The notes: a model not told the origin generated them from the letters alone. A stretch of DNA of 64,000 nucleotides from Polynucleobacter asymbioticus QLW-P1DMWA-1 (GCF_000016345.1 NC_009379.1:310001-374000), one strand, 5' to 3'; numbered from the stretch's first letter, positions 44,080 through 53,599 are shown. Numbers and translations are program-made.

Positions 44080-44808
44080 ATGTTATCTATTAAGAATCTT
44101 GAAGCAGGCTACGGCAAAGTTAAAGTCCTGCATGGCATCAGCATCGATGTACCCAAGGGCCAAGTCATTACCTTGATTGGCTCAAACGGTGCTGGTAAAA
44201 CCACTACTATGCGTGCCATTACCGGCATGATTAAGCCTACTGGGGGTGAAGTGACTCTCAGCGGTGAAAAAATTAACGGTTATGACTCACATAAGATTGC
44301 TCGCTTAGGTTTGGCACACAGTCCTGAAGGTCGTCGTGTTTTCACAACCATGTCTGTTACTGACAACTTGTTATTAGGTGCTTTCCCGCGTTTTACTGGT
44401 AGCCGCCCAAAAGGCGATATCAAGCATGATTTGGAAAAAGCACTTGAAATGTTCCCGCGCTTGAAAGAGCGTCAGTATCAGTTAGCTGGTACTTTGTCAG
44501 GTGGTGAACAGCAGATGTTGGCGATGGCTCGTGCTGTGATGTTGAATCCAGAAATCATTCTCTTGGATGAGCCTTCAATGGGTCTTGCACCGATCCTGGT
44601 GGAAGAGGTCTTTAAGATCATTTCTAATCTCAAGTCTCAAGGCGTCACCATGTTGTTGGTTGAGCAGTTTGCTGCCGCAGCCTTAAACGTAGCTGACTAC
44701 GGTTATGTTCTTGAGAACGGTAAGATTGCTACGCATGGCCCTGCAAGCAAACTGAAGGATGATCCCGCTGTAAAAGCAGCTTACTTAGGTGGTGCTAGCA
44801 GTCACTAA
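44080..44808 (+). CDS. livF: Branched-chain amino-acid ABC transporter ATPase LivF
   Basis: A 242-residue ATPase: Walker A GSNGAGKTT near residue 35, HSPEGRRVFTTMSVTDNLLL typical of LivF, signature LSGGEQQMLAMARA, Walker B ILLDEPSMGLAP and VEQFAAAAL. It pairs with the LivG part of the upstream fusion. Last gene of the set; a strong terminator follows. Confidence 0.95.
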   Translation: MLSIKNLEAGYGKVKVLHGISIDVPKGQVITLIGSNGAGKTTTMRAITGMIKPTGGEVTLSGEKINGYDSHKIARLGLAHSPEGRRVFTTMSVTDNLLLGAFPRFTGSRPKGDIKHDLEKALEMFPRLKERQYQLAGTLSGGEQQMLAMARAVMLNPEIILLDEPSMGLAPILVEEVFKIISNLKSQGVTMLLVEQFAAAALNVADYGYVLENGKIATHGPASKLKDDPAVKAAYLGGASSH

Positions 44809-44829
44809 GTAGATCTGACTGACTCATGA

Positions 44830-44862
44830 AAAAAGCCCTTATCTTTAAGGGCTTTTTCTTTT
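44830..44862 (+). terminator. Rho-independent terminator of the liv genes
   Basis: AAAAAGCCCTTA (44830-44841) and TAAGGGCTTTTT (44846-44857) form a perfect 12-bp stem with loop TCTT, then CTTTT. It could act in both directions for the convergent gene ending at 44880. Confidence 0.92.
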
Positions 44863-44879
44863 GGATCTTAGGGGCAATG

Positions 44880-45446
44880 TCATCCATTAGAGAGTAATTT
44901 AATGGCCTCCCGAACAAGCAGGGCGCGATAGACCATATAGATAGCTACTAGCGTAAATCCAAACAAGAAGATCTTGGGAATGATTGCTCCATCCAGCGCT
45001 AATTGACTATTGAGTAAGCCGATGGCGACCGCAGCAAAGAAGATGGCGCCCAGAATAAGAATGATCCAGTTTTCATGATGACTGACTTGCTGAGTTTGGT
45101 TGTTATAGGCCAATACTTGAAGGGCATCATTTTTCATATAGCCTGACACAATAATCTGATCACCATCTGCAATGGTCATCGGCTTTGAGAATGAAGCTGA
45201 TATCGCTTTGTTGCCCAAATTGAATGTAGAAACAAAAAAACGTTTGTAATACACCGAGGAATGATCGTGGGTCGGCTTTTCAGAATTGACATATTCAAGT
45301 AGCTCATTATTTAGATTACTTACTGTGCCTGAAACGGTGCTAACTGATGTCGATAAAAAGCCGTTTGGTTTATTCGTAGACATCAATATGACTCCTAAAA
45401 GACTAAATAAAAGAATATAGATGATTGATAGAGTAGGTCTTTTCAC
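44880..45446 (-). CDS. Membrane protein of unknown function
   Basis: A 188-residue protein with a hydrophobic helix at the N-terminus (about 8-24), a soluble part of about 100 residues outside the membrane, and two or three helices near the C-terminus (WIILILGAIFFAAVAIGLLN and IFLFGFTLVAIYMVYRALLV). The soluble part has a nucleic-acid-binding-like beta pattern (GDQIIVSGYMKNDALQVLAY) that resembles an OB-type fold; I cannot assign a family. Start overlaps the stop of the TauE gene by 4 bp, so it is co-transcribed with it. Confidence 0.7.
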   Translation of the reverse strand: MKRPTLSIIYILLFSLLGVILMSTNKPNGFLSTSVSTVSGTVSNLNNELLEYVNSEKPTHDHSSVYYKRFFVSTFNLGNKAISASFSKPMTIADGDQIIVSGYMKNDALQVLAYNNQTQQVSHHENWIILILGAIFFAAVAIGLLNSQLALDGAIIPKIFLFGFTLVAIYMVYRALLVREAIKLLSNG

Positions 45447-46261
45447 AAGGCGTTCCCGCCTTTAATGATCAGGCTGATTGCTACGCAAAACGCCATGATG
45501 GCAAAAACTTGCTGAAGCCTAGGTCCGCTGATTTTTCCGCCGATCACTCTGCCAATAAGCAACCCACCTAAAGCCCCCAGAGCAAATGGCGCGGCTACGA
45601 AGATGTGGAGGGAGCCGGATACCGCTGAAAATACGGCACCTCCGCCAGACACAATGGCAAGCACGCCTAAGGAAGTGGCCACAATAGATTGTGCTGAGAG
45701 ATCGGTGTATCGCCTTAGGGCTGGCACCAATACAAATCCACCGCCCACGCCCAATAGTCCCGATAAAAATCCAGCAGTCGCCCCAGAAAGCATCAAGGCT
45801 TTTGCACAGGGAAGATTCCAATCGAGCTTTCCGATGGAGGTGTTTAGAAGACAGGGTGCTGGTTTACTTTCTTTCTCAGGTACGCCTAATATTTTTCTGT
45901 GCGCCTGTAGATAAAGACGGATGGAAACGTAAAACAGAATGCCGCTAAAAAGAATCAATAGAGGGGCATTAGGTATGCGTTGCGCCAACCACAGACCAAG
46001 GGGTGATAGTAATAGGCCAAAGATGGCCATGAACCCGGCAGCTTTATAACGAAGAATTTTATTTTTAAACCCGAGTAGTGCGCCCACCCCAGCAGCAAGT
46101 GCAATAGCTAAAAGCGAAATTGGTGCAGCCTCAGCAACAGTGAGATGAAGTGCAAAAACCAGCAGGGGGACGGATAGTATTCCGCCTCCAGCGCCGGTTA
46201 AACCCATCAGAAGTCCTACAAGCACTCCTAGTGATGGGCTGATGATCGTTGAGTAATCCAT
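45443..46261 (-). CDS. TauE/SafE-family permease
   Basis: A 272-residue inner-membrane protein with about eight helices in two repeats (LLMGLTGAGGGILSVPLLVF and FLSGLLGVGGGFVLVPALRR), the Gly-rich signature of the TauE/SafE family. Members export sulfite or organosulfonates or move other small anions. Its partner gene (unknown membrane protein) starts within its stop codon. The sulfite-reductase operon is far away, so a sulfur role is not specifically supported. Confidence 0.9.
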   Translation of the reverse strand: MDYSTIISPSLGVLVGLLMGLTGAGGGILSVPLLVFALHLTVAEAAPISLLAIALAAGVGALLGFKNKILRYKAAGFMAIFGLLLSPLGLWLAQRIPNAPLLILFSGILFYVSIRLYLQAHRKILGVPEKESKPAPCLLNTSIGKLDWNLPCAKALMLSGATAGFLSGLLGVGGGFVLVPALRRYTDLSAQSIVATSLGVLAIVSGGGAVFSAVSGSLHIFVAAPFALGALGGLLIGRVIGGKISGPRLQQVFAIMAFCVAISLIIKGGNAL

Positions 46262-46313
46262 TGCATTCCATTTTATAGGGGGAATGCAATGGATTGAACA
46301 CTGTGATGGCTCC

Positions 46314-47228
46314 TTAATTCAAAGGAAAGCCTACCTTGAGAATGTACTCATTAACGGTATGACTATCCCATACGCGGGCATCTGAACATTCTGCTTCGCC
46401 ACCACCCATGCAGTTGCCACCAGCCAGCTGATAGCGCCACGCACCGGTTACCCACCAATCTTTAGCTGCATAGTGCAAATTGGGGCCCACAAAGGTGGCG
46501 CGTTGAACTTGGTTGCGCAAATTGAGTTCAGAATAATCGTTATGAAAACGAGCCTCTACACCAGCAGACCATTTAGGCGCAAAACGATAGCTACCGCCCA
46601 CTAGGATATCCAGCATCGATTCCGGCACATTGCCATTTTCAATAAACTTGAGGCGTTCGTTCGCCACTACTATGTTGCTTGCAAGAACCAAGCGATCATC
46701 AATAAAGTTCGATTGCAGCAACAGTCTGGCCTCAATCTCATCTTTGTTCTTGCCCCAGCTAGGCTCTAGATAAAGACCTACACCGACAGGCGATGTAACC
46801 GGGTTGGTGATGCGATAGATTGCCTCCAAAGAAACCCCTTCAACACCGCTTTGCTTATAGGGGCTTGATGGATCATGCGAAGAGGGCACGCCATAGCCAC
46901 CGGTGCAGCTAGGCGAGTCTTCACAGGCTTCTGCATTGGTGTAATTCTGATTGGCACTCGTGTAATAAGAATTGATATAACCGGCTATCTGAAGATCATT
47001 AGTGAGGCCATACTCAAGTTCAGAGCGCGCTGTCCATGATTCGAACTTTCCAGCAGCTTGTTGTTGGTTGAGTTGTAGTCGCTGTTCAAACTCGAGAGTG
47101 CCTTTGGGTTGAAGGTCTAAGGTGTAAATCCAACCAAAGACACCTTCACCCGCATGAGCGAATGAGAAATGCAATGTGGCGGCAAGAAAAAAGCTAAAAG
47201 CAATGAGTCTTTGAATAGTCAGTTTCAT
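46314..47228 (-). CDS. Outer-membrane beta-barrel-like protein (DUF6662-like)
   Basis: From ATG 47228 a 304-residue exported protein with a signal peptide ending FSFAHA. The mature part alternates polar and hydrophobic residues with many aromatic ends (GTLEFEQRLQLN, LQIAGYINSYYTS, GVGLYLEPSW, YILKVGFPLN), as in an outer-membrane beta-barrel, and ends with a hydrophobic strand. A Cys pair, CEDSPSC, sits in a loop. I recall this pattern as DUF6662. An in-frame ATG at 47288 is disregarded because it would put 20 polar residues before the signal peptide and lies in the regulatory region. Two Fur-box-like palindromes upstream suggest iron control. Confidence 0.78.
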   Translation of the reverse strand: MKLTIQRLIAFSFFLAATLHFSFAHAGEGVFGWIYTLDLQPKGTLEFEQRLQLNQQQAAGKFESWTARSELEYGLTNDLQIAGYINSYYTSANQNYTNAEACEDSPSCTGGYGVPSSHDPSSPYKQSGVEGVSLEAIYRITNPVTSPVGVGLYLEPSWGKNKDEIEARLLLQSNFIDDRLVLASNIVVANERLKFIENGNVPESMLDILVGGSYRFAPKWSAGVEARFHNDYSELNLRNQVQRATFVGPNLHYAAKDWWVTGAWRYQLAGGNCMGGGEAECSDARVWDSHTVNEYILKVGFPLN

Positions 47229-47260
47229 AAGATTGAGTAGAGTGGTTGAGAAAGTTAAAT

Positions 47261-47303
47261 GAGAACGGTTCTCAATATAACAAACCAAATAAGAATGATT
47301 CTC
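47261..47303 (-). promoter_or_regulatory. Two Fur-box-like palindromes
   Basis: GAGAACGGTTCTC (47261-47273) and AAGAATGATTCTC (47291-47303) lie 30 bp apart upstream of the outer-membrane protein gene. Both match the GAGAAT-N-ATTCTC core of Fur sites in beta- and gammaproteobacteria, the second more closely. The spacing, about three helical turns, would put two dimers on the same face. Confidence 0.6.
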
Positions 47304-47377
47304 AAATACTGAAAGACCATTTTTTAATAAATGGTGGGCACTATAGGGTTATCAGTATTTGCTTGTAAGATTCTTGG

Positions 47378-47620
47378 ATGGATTCACAAGCATTAGAAAA
47401 ACTCGTCTTAATGAAGATGCCCTTTGGCAAGCATGCTGGCCGGGCCTTGGCAGACTTGCCTGGAAATTATTTGGCGTGGTTTGCGCGCGAAGGATTTCCT
47501 AAAGGTGAGCTTGGGGAGTTGCTCGAGTTAATGCATACCTTAGATCACAATGGACTACGTGGACTCTTAGCACCTATTCAAAGAGCGCATGGCTTACAAG
47601 CCAGATCTAAACTACTTTGA
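47378..47620 (+). CDS. DUF3820 family small protein
   Basis: An 80-residue protein with the DUF3820 pattern KMPFGKHAGRALADLPGNYL and AWFAREGFPKGELGELLELM. The fold is a small exonuclease-accessory-like domain in some annotations; function is not established. It is divergent from the Fur-box gene and its end overlaps the convergent nuclease gene by 9 bp. Confidence 0.85.
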   Translation: MDSQALEKLVLMKMPFGKHAGRALADLPGNYLAWFAREGFPKGELGELLELMHTLDHNGLRGLLAPIQRAHGLQARSKLL

Positions 47621-48658
47621 GCGAACGATTGCCGTAACGCGATTGCGTTCGTAAGTCACGCTAGCTGAGTCTGGCGGACTACTTTGAATGGGGCTAACGA
47701 ACAATGCAGTTTGAGATTCAATCTGAGCAGCAATTCTTTTGGCAAGTTCACTGTTGAGGTCGTATTGAATTTGGACGCTACTCACCTTGCTTTCCTGAAT
47801 GCGGGCGATAAGGGCATTTACTTTTTCTGGTGAGTATTCATCAAAGAAGATGGGGTACCAGCCACCAACCAACGGCTTCTGAAGCTTCGCGGGGAGAGGG
47901 GTCAAGACACTTTGCTTGGATGGTTGCGCATCTGTCTTGATGGGGAGTTGAAAATCGATGCCCGTTTTTTCCATTAATTCGGCATAGGAAATTGGTGGCG
48001 ACATCATTGCTTCATTATTGTTTTCAATCCAATAAGCCCATGCAGAATTCTTTTGTGGGTCATAAACCAATTTATAGAGATGACTTGGAATGGTGACGCG
48101 CCCTCTCCCAATGCTGCCTTGTTTTCCGGTTGAGCCAGTGAAAACATAAATATCTCCCGCTGCACGCTTGGCATATAAACGAGTTGGCTCTTCCACATTC
48201 TTAGCCCAAATGCCCTGATTGTTTTGTCTGGCTTGAGGCATCATATTTGCCAATGAAAATGATTGAGCCATGGCCCGTTCATTGCTCATATCTCCCGCTG
48301 GAGCGTTGTGCCCACGGTCATAGCCGCTACTGCGATAGTCTGATAGTTGGGCGCGCTCGGCAAAGGGAAGGCGAGCCTCCTCATAAAACTGGTTGCTTCT
48401 ACGCGGGTGTGGCGCAAGTAATTGTGCGCGGTTGAGTTTCTCAACCGTATAGATCGGCTTCTTATCTTGGGGCGAATAGTAAATAGCAAAACTATCGAAA
48501 CAAAGATCGCGGCCCACTTGCGAACTGGTGGGAACTTGTTGATTGGGGAAGAGGTCTTTGCATTCCTCAAAAAGAGCAAACGCTTGTAATGGGCTAAGTA
48601 AAGTCGCCAGGAGGGCGAGCGGCGTAAGGAGTGCTAGAAGTTTGCGAAGAGCAGTCAT
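47612..48658 (-). CDS. Exported DNA/RNA non-specific endonuclease (NUC1 type) with C-terminal extension
   Basis: A 348-residue protein with a signal peptide (residues 1-28, ending AFA). The nuclease domain spans about 35-235 and has the catalytic motif DRGHNAPAGD with His117 and the metal-binding Asn in MMPQARQNNQGIW near residue 147. Residues about 250-348 form an extra domain that I cannot name. It would degrade DNA or RNA in the periplasm or outside, for nutrient use or defence. Four cysteines in the N-terminal half could form disulfides. Confidence 0.9.
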   Translation of the reverse strand: MTALRKLLALLTPLALLATLLSPLQAFALFEECKDLFPNQQVPTSSQVGRDLCFDSFAIYYSPQDKKPIYTVEKLNRAQLLAPHPRRSNQFYEEARLPFAERAQLSDYRSSGYDRGHNAPAGDMSNERAMAQSFSLANMMPQARQNNQGIWAKNVEEPTRLYAKRAAGDIYVFTGSTGKQGSIGRGRVTIPSHLYKLVYDPQKNSAWAYWIENNNEAMMSPPISYAELMEKTGIDFQLPIKTDAQPSKQSVLTPLPAKLQKPLVGGWYPIFFDEYSPEKVNALIARIQESKVSSVQIQYDLNSELAKRIAAQIESQTALFVSPIQSSPPDSASVTYERNRVTAIVRSK

Positions 48659-49152
48659 GGCTTATTAGTGTATGGGCTGCTTGATCATTGCTTTTACTTT
48701 TTGAGTGGCACTAGCTCTAGAGCCAACATCAATAGTCGACTTACTCGACTACAAAAGTTCACTTTTTAGATTTCTCCCCTTATAAATAATGCCTTGCAGC
48801 ATTTTCTCTAAAGCTACTAGCGGTAGAAATCCGGAGATCTGCAAATACTAGATATCTGGTTTTAGTGGGCTATTTTTCATTCCAAATAGTAAAAAAGTCC
48901 AAATTTAGGCAATTTTTTACAAAATGAAATTAGTGCTCCCTAACATACTTAAGTTATTGATTTATATAGGCTAATTCATCAATTGAAGAGGCTTGTTCGG
49001 GATCTCCCGTATTTCAAGATCTAAAAGTAATGGAAATGGCTTTCTTTATTCTTGACTTGATATAAGAACCTTTTTAGGATGGCTCATGTTTTTAATATAT
49101 TGCGATGCAACATAAATCAGCACAACGATTTTGAAGGCTTCGCAAACACTGA
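48659..49152. other. Gene-free stretch between divergent genes
   Basis: About 494 AT-rich bases. I find no open frame of convincing codon use, no RNA gene and no terminator. It should hold the promoters of the nuclease gene to the left and the transglycosylase gene to the right. A TTTTAGTGGGC stretch near 48861 is noted under rejected items. Confidence 0.5.
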
Positions 49153-50118
49153 ATGAGTAAATGTTTATCTAACAATTTGGGCGACATGCAGAACACGCAA
49201 CCGGCTATGCTGGCTGCTAAAGATCTGCTGGCTCATGCCATGGCTCCGGTTTACCGAGTCATCAATGGCGTCCTAGTTGTGACTGTATTTATGGTGGTAG
49301 GTCTTTGGTTATCGGGCAACGGTACCAATGCAGGCCCTTTTGATCTGGCGCGCATTCTGGTTCCAGATGAGGCGCGCCATATGGTTTGGAGTAATGGCTT
49401 TGGTATGCTCGATCAATATAAGAGCGCCAATGAGTCAACTGCCACCGCAGCCCCTGAAACTGATATTGCCGCAGTAATCTATAACAAGTCCAGTGTTAAA
49501 CAGCACACTGTGGCTCTCTTGATGCCCTCTGTTGCTCAAGTGCAGGTCAAATCAATCTCTCATTTAGCTGACCGCATTCCAACGTCTAAGGTTGACCCTC
49601 AGGCCCTGGATAGTAATTTGATGGGCTCTATTCAAAATCAACGTGCAGTAGCTGACTTCTTTGAGAAGAAATACAGCCTAGACCGCGCCAAGATTGAGGA
49701 ATATGTTTCCAATACGATTCTGATTGCAAAAGAAGTCAATATTGATCCTGTGTTGCTATTGGCCGTGATTTCCATTGAGTCAAACTTTAACCCCAATACA
49801 AAAAGCCAGGCTGGTGCAGAAGGCCTTATGCAAGTGATGACTTCAGTGCACAGAGATAAATACGCTGTATATGGTGGCACCACTCAAGCGGTTAAGCCAG
49901 AAGTGAACATTCGTGTGGGCGCCTATATCTTGAAGTACCTCATTGCTACAGCCGGTTCTTTGCGTAATGGCCTCAAGTTTTATGTAGGCGCTGCTAATGC
50001 CGAGGATGATGGGGGCTATGCTGATAAGGTCATGGCAGAACGTAACCGCTTGATTGGCTTGTGCCAGACTCGCTCGGTAAATCGTTTGACCCTCAACGGT
50101 AAGGATCTACGCTCTTAA
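49153..50118 (+). CDS. Membrane-anchored lytic transglycosylase (SLT domain)
   Basis: A 321-residue protein with one membrane helix at about residues 36-54 and a periplasmic remainder. Residues about 185-310 are an SLT domain: LLLAVISIESNFNPNTKSQA with catalytic Glu209, then AEGLMQVMTSVHRDKY and VRVGAYILKYLI. It cleaves the glycan strands of peptidoglycan. Start could also be the Met at 49186. Followed by a terminator. Confidence 0.9.
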   Translation: MSKCLSNNLGDMQNTQPAMLAAKDLLAHAMAPVYRVINGVLVVTVFMVVGLWLSGNGTNAGPFDLARILVPDEARHMVWSNGFGMLDQYKSANESTATAAPETDIAAVIYNKSSVKQHTVALLMPSVAQVQVKSISHLADRIPTSKVDPQALDSNLMGSIQNQRAVADFFEKKYSLDRAKIEEYVSNTILIAKEVNIDPVLLLAVISIESNFNPNTKSQAGAEGLMQVMTSVHRDKYAVYGGTTQAVKPEVNIRVGAYILKYLIATAGSLRNGLKFYVGAANAEDDGGYADKVMAERNRLIGLCQTRSVNRLTLNGKDLRS

Positions 50119-50141
50119 GTCTAAGTAACTTCAGTAGCCAA

Positions 50142-50176
50142 AACAAAAGTCACCCTTGGGTGGCTTTTGTTTTTTA
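50142..50176 (+). terminator. Rho-independent terminator
   Basis: AACAAAAGTCACC and GGTGGCTTTTGTT form a 13-bp stem (one G-T pair) closed by a four-base loop, followed by six T. It ends the transglycosylase gene. Confidence 0.9.
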
Positions 50177-50185
50177 CGGTAAAAC

Positions 50186-50533
50186 TTAGCTCACCCCGTG
50201 TAGTTCCACATCAAATACTAAAGTTGCATTTGGGGGAATCACGCCACCAGCACCACGAGCGCCATAACCAAGTTCTGAAGGAATGATTAGGGTACGTTTG
50301 CCGCCAATTTTCATTCCCTCAACGCCTTGATCCCAGCCTTTAATGACATGGCCGGCACCTAAAGGGAAGCTAAAGAGTTGTCCGCGGTCCAAAGAACTAT
50401 CAAACTTCTGGCCCTTATGATCTGCTGCTTTTTCATCAAACAGCCAGCCTGTGTAATGCACGTCAACGTGGTTACCAGCTTTTGCTTCTGTGCCGTCGCC
50501 TACAACGGTATCGATTTTTTTGAGTTCACTCAT
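50186..50533 (-). CDS. FKBP-type peptidyl-prolyl isomerase
   Basis: A 115-residue single-domain cytoplasmic FKBP: VDVHYTGWLFDEKAADHKGQ, KFDSSLDRG, FPLGAGHVIKGWDQGVEGMK and GYGARGAGGVIPPNATLVFD, with the aromatic and Asp residues of the active site. There is no signal peptide. It speeds folding around proline. Single gene, convergent with the transglycosylase gene. Confidence 0.95.
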   Translation of the reverse strand: MSELKKIDTVVGDGTEAKAGNHVDVHYTGWLFDEKAADHKGQKFDSSLDRGQLFSFPLGAGHVIKGWDQGVEGMKIGGKRTLIIPSELGYGARGAGGVIPPNATLVFDVELHGVS

Positions 50534-50692
50534 GGCGGTTTTCCTATTTCGCTGAAATTGAGCGCTCAGTATATCTCTGGCCCACTTGGTGGATTCCCTT
50601 AGATTGGGGTTTATAAGCAGCTTTCAGGTGCAAAACGACCATTTTTAAGGGGTTCGATGATTTAAAATAGAAGACTCGCCTCATTGGCATGG

Positions 50693-50772
50693 GGCCTGCT
50701 CTAAGGTAGGCCAGCTAAAAGCGACATTGCAAAATGTGGAATGTGAGAGTGGCAGGGTTAAAACCTGACTCT
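50693..50772 (+). promoter_or_regulatory. Structured leader of icd
   Basis: Two hairpins upstream of icd: GGCCT (50693-50697) with AGGCC (50708-50712), and AGAGT-CAGG (50746-50756, two-base bulge) with CCTGACTCT (50764-50772) around GTTAAAA. They lie between a likely -10 (TAAAAT near 50663) and the ribosome site GAGGAAA. I recall that an RNA motif called icd-II is described upstream of such genes in betaproteobacteria; I have not compared it. Confidence 0.5.
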
Positions 50773-50801
50773 GTAAATTTATCAATATTGAGGAAACGTT
50801 A

Positions 50802-53036
50802 ATGGCTTCAGAGAAATCAAAGATTATTTACACGCTGACAGATGAAGCACCGCTTTTAGCGACTTGCGCATTTCTGCCCATCATTCGTACTTTCACAGCG
50901 CCTGCTGGTGTAGAGATTGTGAATAGCGACATTTCTGTTGCTGCACGTATCTTGGCTGAATTTTCTGAGTGCTTAACGACCGAACAAAAAGTTCCTGACA
51001 ATTTGGCAGAGCTTGGCAAAATGACTTTGATGCCAGATACCAACATTATTAAGTTGCCAAATATCAGCGCCTCTGTTCCTCAGTTATTAGCTGCGATCAA
51101 AGAATTGCAATCAAAAGGCTACAAGATTCCCAATTTCCCAGAAGATCCAAAAACGGATGAGGAAAAATCGATTCGTACGCGCTATTCCAAGTGCTTAGGT
51201 AGTTCAGTAAATCCGGTATTGCGTGAAGGTAACTCTGACCGCCGTGCGCCACCCGCTGTTAAGCGTTACGCTCGTAAAAACCCGCACTCCATGGGTGAGT
51301 GGAGCCAAGCTTCCCGTACGCACGTATCCCATATGCATGGTGGTGACTTCTACTCTAGCGAGAAGTCAATGACAATGACCAAGGCATGTGATGTCAAGAT
51401 GGATTTAGTAACTAAGAGCGGCAAAACGATTGTGCTCAAGCCAAAGGTCTCTTTACTTGCTGGCGAAATTATCGACAGTATGAATATGAGTAAGAAAGCC
51501 TTGTGCGAGTTCTACGAAAAAGAAATTGAAGACGCATACAAGACAGGCATGATGTTGTCCTTGCACGTGAAGGCAACCATGATGAAAGTATCTCACCCAA
51601 TCGTATTTGGTCATGCTGTCAAGATTTTCTACAAAGATGCTTTTGAGAAGCATGCGAAGCTATTCGAAGAGTTGGGCGTCAATGCCAATAACGGTATGAG
51701 CAGCCTGTATGAAAAGATTAAGACTTTGCCTGAATCTAAGCGCGAAGAAATCATTCAAGATTTGCATGCATGCCATGAGCATCGCCCAGCATTGGCGATG
51801 GTTGACTCTGCTAAAGGTATCACCAACTTGCATTCTCCAAGTGATGTGATCGTAGATGCCTCTATGCCTGCGATGATTCGCGTAGGCGGCAAGATGTGGG
51901 GTGCGGATGGTCGTTTGCATGACACCAAGGCCGTGATTCCAGAGAGTACTTTTGCCCGTATCTATCAAGAAATGATCAATTTCTGTAAGACACACGGCAA
52001 TTTCGATCCAACGACGATGGGTACTGTACCTAACGTGGGCTTGATGGCTCAGCAGGCTGAAGAGTATGGTTCACACGACAAGACTTTTGAAATTCCAGAG
52101 GCTGGTGTAGCCCGCATCGTGGCTGATGATGGCACTGTGTTGCTTGAGCAGAACGTGGAAGAGGGCGATATCTGGCGTATGTGTCAGTGTAAAGATGCTC
52201 CGATTCGTGACTGGGTCAAGTTGGCTGTGAATCGTGCGCGTCTTTCTAATACCCCAGCTGTATTTTGGCTTGATGAGTACCGCCCGCATGAAGCTGAATT
52301 GATCAAGAAGGTAAATACCTACCTCAAAGACTATGATCTTACGGGTGTGGATATTCAGATCATGTCTCAGACTCGTGCAATGCGTTACACCCTAGAGCGC
52401 GTCATTCGTGGCAAAGACACTATTTCTGTAACCGGTAACATCTTGCGTGACTACCTCACTGACTTGTTCCCAATTATGGAATTAGGCACCAGTGCGAAGA
52501 TGCTTTCTATCGTACCTTTGATGGCTGGTGGTGGCTTGTTTGAAACCGGTGCTGGTGGTTCTGCTCCGAAACACGTTCAGCAGTTGGTAGAAGAAAACCA
52601 TTTACGCTGGGATTCTCTCGGAGAGTTTTTGGCTCTAGCGGTATCTCTCGAAGATATTGGCGATAAGACAGGCAATAACAAGGTAAAAATCTTAGCCCGT
52701 ACTTTGGATGAGGCGACAGGTACTTTATTGGATAACAATAAGTCACCTTCACCACGCACCGGCGAGCTAGATAACCGTGGCAGTCAATTCTATTTAGCCA
52801 TGTACTGGGCTAAGGCATTGGCAGCACAAACTGAAGACAAAGAATTGCAAGCTTACTTTGCACCTTTGGCTAAAGCTTTGTCAGAAAATGAAGAGAAGAT
52901 TACGGCTGAATTTAAGGCAGTTCAAGGTAAGCCAGTAGATATCGGCGGTTACTTTGTTGCTGATCCGGAAAAGTGCAAAGCAGTGATGCGCCCAAGCCAA
53001 ACATTTAATGCAGCTTTAAAAGCGGCAAGAGCTTAA
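50802..53036 (+). CDS. icd: Monomeric NADP-dependent isocitrate dehydrogenase
   Basis: A 744-residue enzyme of the monomeric IDH family (usual about 740). [20 protein letters not shown] at the start and [20 protein letters not shown] (isocitrate phosphate-site region) near residue 145 are diagnostic. [20 protein letters not shown] and [13 protein letters not shown] follow. It converts isocitrate to 2-oxoglutarate with NADPH formation in the citric acid cycle. Good ribosome site GAGGAAA. The leader can fold (see the entry before), and a terminator follows. Confidence 0.97.
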   Translation: MASEKSKIIYTLTDEAPLLATCAFLPIIRTFTAPAGVEIVNSDISVAARILAEFSECLTTEQKVPDNLAELGKMTLMPDTNIIKLPNISASVPQLLAAIKELQSKGYKIPNFPEDPKTDEEKSIRTRYSKCLGSSVNPVLREGNSDRRAPPAVKRYARKNPHSMGEWSQASRTHVSHMHGGDFYSSEKSMTMTKACDVKMDLVTKSGKTIVLKPKVSLLAGEIIDSMNMSKKALCEFYEKEIEDAYKTGMMLSLHVKATMMKVSHPIVFGHAVKIFYKDAFEKHAKLFEELGVNANNGMSSLYEKIKTLPESKREEIIQDLHACHEHRPALAMVDSAKGITNLHSPSDVIVDASMPAMIRVGGKMWGADGRLHDTKAVIPESTFARIYQEMINFCKTHGNFDPTTMGTVPNVGLMAQQAEEYGSHDKTFEIPEAGVARIVADDGTVLLEQNVEEGDIWRMCQCKDAPIRDWVKLAVNRARLSNTPAVFWLDEYRPHEAELIKKVNTYLKDYDLTGVDIQIMSQTRAMRYTLERVIRGKDTISVTGNILRDYLTDLFPIMELGTSAKMLSIVPLMAGGGLFETGAGGSAPKHVQQLVEENHLRWDSLGEFLALAVSLEDIGDKTGNNKVKILARTLDEATGTLLDNNKSPSPRTGELDNRGSQFYLAMYWAKALAAQTEDKELQAYFAPLAKALSENEEKITAEFKAVQGKPVDIGGYFVADPEKCKAVMRPSQTFNAALKAARA

Positions 53037-53084
53037 TAGGTAGAAGCGATAAGTACCTCATTTCAAAAATTAGGATTAATATTT

Positions 53085-53113
53085 AAAGGCAAACTTTCGG
53101 GTTTGCCTTTTTT
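53085..53113 (+). terminator. Rho-independent terminator of icd
   Basis: AAAGGCAAAC (53085-53094) and GTTTGCCTTT (53101-53110) form a perfect 10-bp stem with loop TTTCGG and a T-run after it. Confidence 0.92.
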
Positions 53114-53137
53114 ATTTATCAATTCTCTTTCTGAGTT

Positions 53138-53545
53138 ATGTCAAAACCAAAAGACCTAGTAGAGCTAAGTTATCTGAGCGAAGCAGTTTCAGATATGTCT
53201 TTTTTAGGTCTGATGCGTTTATTGGAGGCTGCACGAGCATTCAATCTAAAGAATGGAATTACAGGCATTCTCTTTTATGACAATCAGCAGTTTGGTCAAA
53301 TTATTGAAGGTGAGCGCGCCAACGTCATGAAAGTCTGGAAGCGCATTCAGGACGATAAGCGGCACCATCGTGTAGAGTTGCTCGAGATTCGTGAGATATC
53401 AGAGCGAAGCTTCCCGGATTGGCTACTGCGCTTCTATGGGGGCGAGACCCTGACCCGAGACTACCCAGTTCTGGCAGGAATGGTCGGCGGCATGGATAAG
53501 CATAGCCTGGCCCTCATGAATAAGATGCGCGAGACTGAGCGCTAA
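53138..53545 (+). CDS. BLUF-domain blue-light sensor
   Basis: A 135-residue stand-alone BLUF protein. The flavin site residues are visible: Tyr12 (VELSYLSEA), Asn36 (ARAFNLKNGITG) and Gln54 (QFGQIIEG). Trp95 is present in FPDWLLRF, but the position two after it, Met in many members, is Leu97. The protein has no output domain, so it must act through a partner. Neighbours are icd upstream, separated by a terminator, and msrP downstream after 54 bp. The ribosome site is weak. Confidence 0.92.
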   Translation: MSKPKDLVELSYLSEAVSDMSFLGLMRLLEAARAFNLKNGITGILFYDNQQFGQIIEGERANVMKVWKRIQDDKRHHRVELLEIREISERSFPDWLLRFYGGETLTRDYPVLAGMVGGMDKHSLALMNKMRETER

Positions 53546-53599
53546 GCAATAAATTCCAATCAGTAGCAAAATGAACGCATTACATTCAATGGGTGCACT

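Noticed and set aside
47229..47288. Upstream ATG (47288) for the outer-membrane protein
   Set aside because: It would place polar residues before the signal peptide and run through the Fur-box-like site.
48855..48875. TTTTAGTGGGC stretch resembling the reverse complement of the possible IS end near 18137
   Set aside because: Short, imperfect, with no transposase sequence nearby; chance likeness in AT-rich DNA is likely.
48659..49152. Possible tRNA or small RNA in the gene-free stretch
   Set aside because: No cloverleaf, no conserved T-loop sequence and no terminator-like hairpin could be found by eye.
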